NCBI RefSeq assembly: GCF_000149955.1
Contig: NC_030988.1
Coordinates: forward strand, 1,512,109 to 1,576,108
Length of the DNA stretch: 64,000 nt
Reading direction: 5' to 3'
Source: Fusarium oxysporum f. sp. lycopersici 4287
Taxonomy: Eukaryota; Ascomycota; Sordariomycetes; Hypocreales; Nectriaceae
Part shown: positions 56,976 through 64,000 of the stretch, piece after piece
Layout: every line of letters begins with the position of its first letter
How positions within the stretch are numbered: the first letter of the stretch is position 1
Translations under genes and position numbers: made by a program
The notes under the pieces: model-generated
What the model was told of the DNA's origin: nothing
Database searches by the model: none
What the model saw: only the letters and a program-made list of their open reading frames with translations

Positions 56976-58100
56976 ATGGCTCCACCGCGAGAAACCGACT
57001 TTCGTGACATGGCTATGGATGCGCTTAAGAATCTCGTCAACAATGTCCCGGACTGGTTGCAGAAACTTGACGACCTCAGCGGCCAAATTGACCGACGCCA
57101 GGCAGAGCTGGCCGCTGCTGATGTAGCAGAGGGCAAGAATGCAGAGACAAAGTCACTTCGCAACAAAGGCTCCACCGAGTCACTCAAGCCTAGAGATGGC
57201 CCTCCAGTAATCCACACCGAGGCTCCGGCGAACGAAGACATCATCGAAGACGGCGCCGGCGAAAACACAGCGGAGACACCAGGCAAGCCAGAGGCATTTC
57301 GGGTACATACTCCAAGCCCCGCCTCCATCCATAAACAGAAAACAATTCTCAGAGCGCAGCGAGACAGAGCAAAATATACAGTCACTAAGAAGCCCAAGCC
57401 GCAATCTATGAACTCCGACAAGGATTTTCCCGAATTTTACCGAACGCAAAGCACGATGACTGTCTACTACGACGATTATGTACAAACAGCCTTTGACGAT
57501 CTTGTGGTGTACGCCTCAAAGATTATGGAGGCGATGCGCAAGGCCAGGTGGGCGGCACGAATGGCTCAGATCAAGAGATTGACCGAGCAGGGCGTGTCAA
57601 AGGATGAGAACAACGATGATAAGCCCCCTTCATCCGGCTTTGACGATCAACTGCCTGACGTATACGATAAGCTGAACAAGGGCCTCAAATTCGTGCAGAG
57701 GGTATGTGAGCATGGTGCCCTGCAGTTCCTTCTCGACAGCGACTGCAATAATGAGATCAGAAAGGTGCGGAAGAAACTGACTAAGATCCTCTCGATGGCT
57801 CAGGCCGAGAAGGAACGCGTCGAGCCTGGAGAGCCCGAATTGGCCAAGGAAACAGGCGAGAGAGTTCAGGTCCCTACGGGACAACCCATTGTCATATGTT
57901 GCGACAACGTCGCTGACCCGAAGGAAAGCAAACCAACATCCACAGAGGAGCAGAACGATTTGGAGAACAAATTGGAGTTCATGGCGCCTATGTATATGGT
58001 GTCAAAATATAATGGAAGCGACGAGGGCATCGATGTCGAGATGGAGCCTCCCAAATTACAGTATCGATCAACCCCGGCGATGCACAGTCCCAAACCATAG
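56976..58100 (+). CDS. Hypothetical charged protein, single exon (374 residues)
   Basis: ATG 56976 (context ATCTCAACATGGC) to TAG 58100 without introns. The N-terminal 60 residues are helical (MDALKNLVNNVPDWLQKLDD). The middle is disordered, Glu/Thr/Pro-rich, then comes a helical block (DDYVQTAFDDLVVYASKIME) and a second one (VYDKLNKGLKFVQRVCEHGA) with KVRKKLTKILSMAQAEKER. I recognise no domain. The long clean frame and fungal start context make it a real gene. It is probably soluble; its role is unknown. Confidence 0.65.
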   Translation: MAPPRETDFRDMAMDALKNLVNNVPDWLQKLDDLSGQIDRRQAELAAADVAEGKNAETKSLRNKGSTESLKPRDGPPVIHTEAPANEDIIEDGAGENTAETPGKPEAFRVHTPSPASIHKQKTILRAQRDRAKYTVTKKPKPQSMNSDKDFPEFYRTQSTMTVYYDDYVQTAFDDLVVYASKIMEAMRKARWAARMAQIKRLTEQGVSKDENNDDKPPSSGFDDQLPDVYDKLNKGLKFVQRVCEHGALQFLLDSDCNNEIRKVRKKLTKILSMAQAEKERVEPGEPELAKETGERVQVPTGQPIVICCDNVADPKESKPTSTEEQNDLENKLEFMAPMYMVSKYNGSDEGIDVEMEPPKLQYRSTPAMHSPKP

Positions 58101-59552
58101 AGTAGTGTTTCTGCTTCTTTGCTTTTAGAGTTGCGAGTAGGATGTACTATAGAATTATTGATTCGATCTGTTCGCGACTATCCTCATCGTGATTGCAACT
58201 CCATTGATGAAATGCGTCTCCGCAAAATAATGTGCAAATGCTGGTATGAGCTATGGAAGTTATAGAAGGGGAGATCCTGTTTCATTCTATCTCTTTGGGC
58301 TGCTGTACGCTTGATGAAGCTTACTTCTTGCCAGCATCAAAAGGAGATTCGAGTTGCGGTAAAGCCATGGCCCTTCTAAGGCATCCGCCCTCTTTAGATG
58401 AAGTGCCAATCTCAAATACGGGATTGTTGAATGGGAACGATAGGCATGCTACTGCCCAGGTGTCACATACAAATGTGAATTTTGTCAAAAAGAACACTGC
58501 GAAAAGTTGAGATCTTTGACTCATACCCAAGGCCACTAGCCTTGAACTGACGTAGGAATACCCTTTGGAGTACGGCATCCAATTTTAGAACCTTGATACC
58601 TTGCCGGCGTTGGCCAGAGGGGAGAGCAAAGGAATGCATTCCTGTTTTTACAAGAGAAAGAAACAACAATGTTTCATGGGATATCTGTCTTGCCTGAAAG
58701 CGCCTTACCCTAGGCCTTTCTGAAGAGACTCCTTGCATTTCTCCTCAAGTCATTCTAGTAGCGCTTTACTTTGCCCATGTTATTCGATGTAAATATGTAT
58801 TACATATCTCCTCTTCAGTGGGAGAGGTCTGAAAGATTCTTCGTCCCAAAAATTCCGAGGTAGAGCAAGGAGTTGGCAGGAAAGAAGGAGTTCTCACGAA
58901 AGATGTCGGTTGCCCCGCACCAGCTAGACTTGTTCTCATTGGCTAGGTTGTCGGCTACACTATTCCGATATAGGTTAAGCTTGAAGAAAGATGGCGCTTA
59001 ATACGCACTGTCATAGGGCCCCCAGAACAACAACAACAACAAAGCAGAGCCTCATCCGAAGAGTCTCACGTTCTCAGCCTACTGACCGTAACGAAAGACA
59101 GGAGATGTAACACCAATCACTCGAACACTAAAAGGTCCGAATCCCCCTTTCGCATTCCTCTCACTCATCGGACAGGTAGAGTCTCCCAAATATTACGCAT
59201 TGCCCCGCGAAAGATGAATACACTATCATCCCCGCTGCTTCTTTGCGCCAACAGCTTACCGCGCTCGCGTCGCAAGCCTCAACCGACTCGACTTGGTAGC
59301 TACTAAGTGCTGACATCACAGGTATCTTGAGTATTGCTCCCGAATACTGCCCATCGATCTATACAAAAAAGCAGGAGTCGGAATACGAACCAATACTGGC
59401 ATGTTGATTACCTCGACTTGCTTGCATGTATTTGCTACGGTTTTTGAGTCGTACTCCTGCCCAATTACCTCTATAATACCTCTCTTATCGAATTCTCCCG
59501 TGATTTGAGAAACCGCCTCAACCCGAGAAATGATACATACGATCTGGATGAT
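58101..59552. other. Intergenic, no gene seen
   Basis: No supported gene. A short CAACAACAACAACAA run is at about 59027-59041. Pyrimidine-rich stretches before 59553 fit a promoter. Confidence 0.4.
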
Positions 59553-60818
59553 ATGGATTCTCCAAGCCCCGAACTCAAACCTATATGTCCAAAACTCAAT
59601 CTATCTCGATCTCCTTCTCCAGATATACCTAGAGATCAAATCGGTCCCAATGGCACGTCTCAAGCAACTGGTGGAGTTGGTATGTTGCTCCGACATCTCG
59701 GTAATGGATGGAATCCCCCTGAAATATCTCTCGAAGCTGCTCGTGAAAGTCTTCTACGCGACGAAGACTCACTAAGCGAAGAGCCGCGGCGAGAAGGGGC
59801 CGTCGACGGCAACCTCGCTTCAGGCGCACTCCTGATCAAGGACCCGTTTGTGTCGCGATATATCTCCGGTAACACAGTCACATCACCACGAATACCTTCG
59901 TCTAACGAATCCTTGTCGCCGCTATATCATGGGGTTCGCGCCCCAGCAGGCGAGCCTCCATCACAATCTCTCCCGTCTTTTCGTTCGACATTTGGTGAGC
60001 TCCACGACTTACCCCCAGAGCGCCTATCCGAACAAGATCTTGGTCGTGCTCGCCCAGGCCCATCCTCGACCTTCCCAAATTCGCGAGCTGGAAGTCTAGG
60101 ACATAAGACTACCAATCTCCCATCGTCACCCCATTCACCACCAGATGGATATCGAGCATCTTTACCATGCTCTACGGCAGGTATGAGTTGGCACCATTGC
60201 CCAGTAAATGGCAATCACCCTCGCGCTCCAACAGCATATAGTAGTAGCAATTCTGGCGAGTCTCCGAACACCGATCATACCAATTCTACACCCGCCATAT
60301 CAACCCGGGTCAACTCAACCTCAGTTGCTGATCGGATGAGCATTGATGGAATTGCCGGCTCGTATACATGTACAGTCCATGGATGCAATGCGGCACCGTT
60401 TCAGACACAGTATCTTCTCAACTCTCACATGAACGTACACTCATCCATACGTCCACACTATTGTCCAGTCAAAGGGTGTCCGAGAAGTGAAGGGGGGAAG
60501 GGCTTCAAGCGAAAGAATGAAATGATAAGACATGGCCTGGTTCATGATTCCCCAGGCTACGTCTGCCCTTTTTGCCCTGATAGGGAACACAAATATCCAC
60601 GTCCAGATAATCTTCAGCGGTATGTGAATTTGCTAGGCCATATCGGTGCTACAGCTAGATATGACCCTCGAACTCAAGTAATGATGCTGACTGCTCCTAG
60701 ACACGTCCGTGTTCATCATATAGACAAAGACAAGGACGACCCGCAACTGAGAGATGTACTTGCTCAGCGACCAGATGGACCCAATCGTGATCGACGAAGT
60801 CGCAACCCACCGTCATGA
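59553..60818 (+). CDS. C2H2 zinc-finger transcription factor
   Basis: Start ATG 59553 (the frame upstream lacks an ATG). Exons are 59553-60619 and 60701-60818, 394 residues. The N-terminal 260 residues are Ser/Pro-rich. Three C2H2 fingers lie at about residues 271-365: CTVHGC...SHMNVH, then CPVKGC...RHGLVH, and, after splicing, CPFC...LQRHVRVH. A basic tail follows (RPDGPNRDRRSR). The 81-bp intron (donor GTATGT, branch GCTGAC, acceptor CCTAG) is a multiple of three and has no stop, so an unspliced message also encodes a full protein of 421 residues but with finger 3 broken (RYVNLLGHIG inserted). It is probably a nuclear DNA-binding regulator. Confidence 0.8.
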   Translation: MDSPSPELKPICPKLNLSRSPSPDIPRDQIGPNGTSQATGGVGMLLRHLGNGWNPPEISLEAARESLLRDEDSLSEEPRREGAVDGNLASGALLIKDPFVSRYISGNTVTSPRIPSSNESLSPLYHGVRAPAGEPPSQSLPSFRSTFGELHDLPPERLSEQDLGRARPGPSSTFPNSRAGSLGHKTTNLPSSPHSPPDGYRASLPCSTAGMSWHHCPVNGNHPRAPTAYSSSNSGESPNTDHTNSTPAISTRVNSTSVADRMSIDGIAGSYTCTVHGCNAAPFQTQYLLNSHMNVHSSIRPHYCPVKGCPRSEGGKGFKRKNEMIRHGLVHDSPGYVCPFCPDREHKYPRPDNLQRYVNLLGHIGATARYDPRTQVMMLTAPRHVRVHHIDKDKDDPQLRDVLAQRPDGPNRDRRSRNPPS

Positions 60819-62395
60819 ATGAATGCTATGGGGATGCGAAGTGGGTTTATAAGAGAAAATGATGAATAAGCAAGAGTAACGACTTACGCCAAACTGAATT
60901 GATGAGATGCGCTCTTTGTTTAGCATTATGTGTACGAGTACCTGGCGATCGACGGGTAAGGTGACGACGGGCTTCTCATGTTGTCAACGGTCACTGATTA
61001 AGCGGACTGAAGATCTGGAGGGACAGAAAAGACGTCCGGATCTCAAATACCCGGTTGTGTTATATTTCACCAACCTTTTGTGTCTAACGAGTATACTATT
61101 TGCGTCGGGGTGGCGTTGGCGAGCGAGCGTACACCTAATTCAATTTTTGATATGCAATTTTTGATATGCAATTTTTGATATGCAACCCCATAATGCTCGC
61201 ATGATCTTCCTCTCATTGCTGAAGGTAAAACGAGAGGTTGTGCAGAAGATTTAGGATCCGATGATCCCATGCAGGTTCTGTCGTATCCTGTGGTGGTACT
61301 AAGTCTCAGGGTAACAAATACACGACAGGATGAAGTTCATAGCAAAGAGAAAAGAATAAAGAACACTTAGCCCATTGGACCTTAGTAGACGGGTTACGAT
61401 TCTGCCTTGCTACTTGAAGAGCTGTGGCCACGTCTCCTGATGTCTACGTGGCTCTAATGTATGCTGAAACCATCGGTTGGATGGCTAATTGGTTGATCCA
61501 GAACAGGATGTCCCAATTTACGGCGTACCAGAGTATATGTAAGAACAGAATCTCTCTCAATTTCTACTACTCTACAGCGGCTATTCGTTTTTATTCATGC
61601 GCCAGGCGCAGACTCTGGTGGCTGTGACATTCTACGTTCCTGCTCTGCGTTACTCGAACAGATACCGCGTCCTTGGGGTGGTGGATATCTTCAGCTAGCG
61701 CTTGATACATCTCGAGTAGCGTCTCACAACTCAATTTGCGTTACTAACCCTCTGGATCTTCCAACCTCGTGGCCTGGCCACCCGTATTGGCTTTGCGATG
61801 CATCCTAGCTAGGGGCCAGGGGAATTCTCTGACAGCTTTATTACCCTCCATTTCCGACAAGAGATACTTGGGAAGCAGCATCCCAATACCGTCAGTAGCA
61901 TAGCGAATGAAGCCGCTGGCGGTCACGCGGGCCCATGAATCGGAGACGGAGGTAAACTGCGGGATAGATCGTTACGGGAAGTTATGCATGCGGAGGTCAG
62001 GCGCTTTTACAAATGAAGATCTCACAAGGTTAAAGGCTTCAGGTGATCTCTGCATCTGCGTGAGGGCCTATAACTGCTGTGCTGTACACCGAAATAGCTA
62101 CCATAGCAATTAATAAGTATTCGTGAAAGGACTGCATTATGTAGTTGGCTATTCTCAATTTAGACAACAGGCAACACTGAACCTGGTGGTGAAGAAGGAA
62201 AGAGAATAAAATGAGACAACATTACAAAATGTGATAAATTCGTCTTGGCCCAACGGAGGCATCTTCCAAAAGTCCCATACGTTCGTCACCAAAGCCATGC
62301 CAAAAGCCTGAACACTCCGGTATTCCAAGGCGCTGAGGACACTAGCCTTCGTAACTGTAATGCACTGAAAATCTCAAACATCAAATTCCATCGCA
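60819..62395. other. Intergenic with a small tandem repeat and a protein-like fragment
   Basis: No intact gene. 61141-61182 is a perfect triple repeat. The minus frame at 61744-61960 reads SVSDSWARVTASGFIRYATD and on to LEDPEG, with a protein-like look but no start or known family; it may be a gene fragment. Confidence 0.4.
61141..61182. repeat. Three perfect 14-bp tandem copies
   Basis: CAATTTTTGATATG repeated three times without mismatch, followed by CAACCCC. Confidence 0.9.
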
Positions 62396-63676
62396 TCAAG
62401 GCCTGCGGTGAGTGTCCCTTGTTGCCCACCCAGTCTCTGGAACTCGAGGCTGAACGGGAACCCACTGACCAGTTCGCAGATCCTGCTCTTGAACACCTGG
62501 CCCGGGGGGTGGGCCAGTAGGAGGTCGACCTTCCGTTACTCTCAGCGGCGGCAGCCTTTCGCCGCTCGCTGAGGATGCCGTAGATGATGGCCGTGATGGC
62601 CCGCTATAACCTGGCATGGGCATTGGAGGTAGTGCACTGGAAGATGCACTCGGGTGGCCGCTCGCAGGGGACCCGTATGGTGGAAGCGAATATTCAGGAT
62701 GGTCATCGGTTCGACGGCGTTGGGTTGGTCTTTCTTTGGATAGTACATCACCGTAACTCATGGACCCAGATGGCCCTGATGCTAACGACCCGGTCTCAGC
62801 GTAAGAATTGCTTGTCGAAATAGTAGGACTAGGAGGTCCGGCAGCAAGGCCACTTATTGATGGCGTTTGTGCGACAATGTCTCGTAAACGGTTACGGTCT
62901 TCGCGGTAGAAGTCCCGTTGTTGAATCAGCTCCTCAATCCTCATTTCCATATGGCGCCTTTCATTCCGAAGCTCTTGTAATTGTTTTGTATTCTCTTCCT
63001 GCATAATCTTCTTCTTCCTTCTATGTCTGGTCGATGCCTTTGCATTTCTCTGTCTCTTCTCGTTTGCCTTCTTGGACGCCTGGGAAAAGTCCATATGGAC
63101 GGGGATGGGTGTCTCGCTTCCCGGAAGCGCCATGAAGGCTTGCTGTTCCTCAACACCGAAAAGGGATCCCCACATACCAGGCCTTGGTAGTGTTTCTGAC
63201 CATGACGAGATAGTTTCACTCGTGGGACGGGGGAGTGGCCAACCAGCCTGTATGTTAGGAGAATGTGAAGCTTGAAGGTGCGCCGGAGGTGGTTGCAGGC
63301 GACCTGGCGCATGACTTGTAGGTAAAGTGAAGAGGGGAGCTTGTGTTCCGTGGGGAGCAGTTAGCGCCCGTGAACGCAATCTACCAGGATCAGATATCGC
63401 TGAGGAAGGCCCAGTCGATAATCCAATTGGAGGATGTAGATTGGGATACTGGGGCCAGACGTCTTCGATCGTCCCATCCTCCAAGAGCCGTTTAGCAGGC
63501 ACCGCCTGCCCAGGAGCTGTACCTGAGAGATCTGTTGGCATATACGGGCTTTGTGGACATGTTGATGCTCTAGGAGAGGGCTCGGATGTTAAGCTGGGTG
63601 GTTGGGTCGCTGGGGACGAAGATGTGTTTCCGTCAAAGGCCGGCGAGTTTAGAATATTTTGAATGCACAAAGCCAT
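62396..63676 (-). CDS. bZIP-type transcription factor (426 residues)
   Basis: Single frame from ATG 63676 to TGA 62396. A proline-rich N-terminus precedes a basic region at residues 202-223 (KKANEKRQRNAKASTRHRRK), which has the N-x3-S-x3-R spacing close to the bZIP pattern. A leucine-zipper-like coil continues to about 268 (KQLQELRNERRHMEMRIEEL). The tail is Ser/Pro/Gly-rich (residues 270-426). Such factors bind DNA as dimers in the nucleus. It follows the C2H2 gene tail-to-tail. The zipper heptads are irregular (Leu, Met, Ile mix). The C-terminus could alternatively involve a late intron. No lesion is seen. Confidence 0.75.
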   Translation of the reverse strand: MALCIQNILNSPAFDGNTSSSPATQPPSLTSEPSPRASTCPQSPYMPTDLSGTAPGQAVPAKRLLEDGTIEDVWPQYPNLHPPIGLSTGPSSAISDPGRLRSRALTAPHGTQAPLFTLPTSHAPGRLQPPPAHLQASHSPNIQAGWPLPRPTSETISSWSETLPRPGMWGSLFGVEEQQAFMALPGSETPIPVHMDFSQASKKANEKRQRNAKASTRHRRKKKIMQEENTKQLQELRNERRHMEMRIEELIQQRDFYREDRNRLRDIVAQTPSISGLAAGPPSPTISTSNSYAETGSLASGPSGSMSYGDVLSKERPTQRRRTDDHPEYSLPPYGSPASGHPSASSSALPPMPMPGYSGPSRPSSTASSASGERLPPLRVTEGRPPTGPPPGPGVQEQDLRTGQWVPVQPRVPETGWATRDTHRRP

Positions 63677-64000
63677 TGGAATATTGCTCCCCTAATGAGT
63701 AAATAATTTGGTTGAAGTAGGATGGTATGGCTGTAGTCATGGTAACACTGGCAGATGACACATTGATGGATGAAATGAAGGCAACACTTCCTATTGTTGA
63801 AAGAACTTGAGGCCCCTATAATGTTACCATCGAGGCAGATTTCGTCTTTACTTATAAACCGGACCTTTTATCTGGTGACTAATCTGTGGAAAAGGTGTAC
63901 ACAGACCTGCCATTGACAGTACACCGGATTACCCGGAATCTCTCCCTAGATCCTTGTTAGATTGCTACGACCTCATTTCTGCTCCCTGTCAGCCGGGGAG
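63677..64000. other. Upstream region of the bZIP gene
   Basis: No gene. It presumably contains the promoter of the minus-strand bZIP gene. Confidence 0.4.

Overview
The window is nuclear DNA of a filamentous ascomycete. Its genes carry 46-91 bp introns with fungal donor, CTNAC branch and YAG acceptor signals, and the protein families are fungal (NACHT STAND protein, PTH11/rhodopsin-type membrane protein, Zn2Cys6 factor, AreA_GATA/DUF3295 protein). A Hop-like Mutator element, an hAT element, a kinase-like pseudogene family and several regulators typical of dispensable chromosomes point to Fusarium, most likely the F. oxysporum complex, and to an accessory (lineage-specific) region rather than the core genome. 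This is an inference from gene content. I cannot run a search.

Layout. 1-12.7 kb is a graveyard: the 3' part of an unknown gene, a TIR repeat, an F-box-like fragment, a NACHT gene cut short by a TAG, a heavily broken kinase-like pseudogene with an inverted copy of its end, a decayed Hop-like element, then a TA-flanked AT-rich element and an AT-rich tract. A 1000-N gap follows. 14.7-16.1 kb holds an amidase gene with an internal deletion. 16.1-18.9 kb is non-coding and holds a cluster of ATGTTAGC-like motifs. 18.9-22.0 kb is an hAT element with an apparently intact three-exon transposase (interrupted by a 583-N gap), abutting a C48 (Ulp1-like) cysteine protease gene on the minus strand. 25.8-28.4 kb is a five-exon gene for an 820-residue protein of unknown function with a helical-repeat tail. 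30-31.4 kb encodes a seven-helix rhodopsin-type membrane protein.

From 32.9 kb on the region is rich in putative regulators: an AreA_GATA/DUF3295 (FUG1-like) gene, a Myb-like gene with a C2H2-like finger, a JmjC-like protein, a large Zn2Cys6 factor (possibly EBR1-like) carrying a one-base frameshift, a C2H2 factor and a bZIP-like factor. Between them lie a 468-N gap flanked by a dispersed repeat, several conserved hypothetical genes, and a divergent promoter (44.1-45.3 kb) that contains two unrelated minisatellites, each next to one start codon.

The genes do not form a pathway or metabolic cluster. The theme is a transposon-laden accessory segment that carries paralogs of transcriptional and chromatin regulators. 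CpA-to-TpA type nonsense changes in repeats and multi-copy genes suggest past repeat-induced point mutation. Exon joins given here were derived by hand from frame, splice sites and total length, and need transcript support. I saw no tRNA, rRNA, CRISPR or prokaryotic feature.
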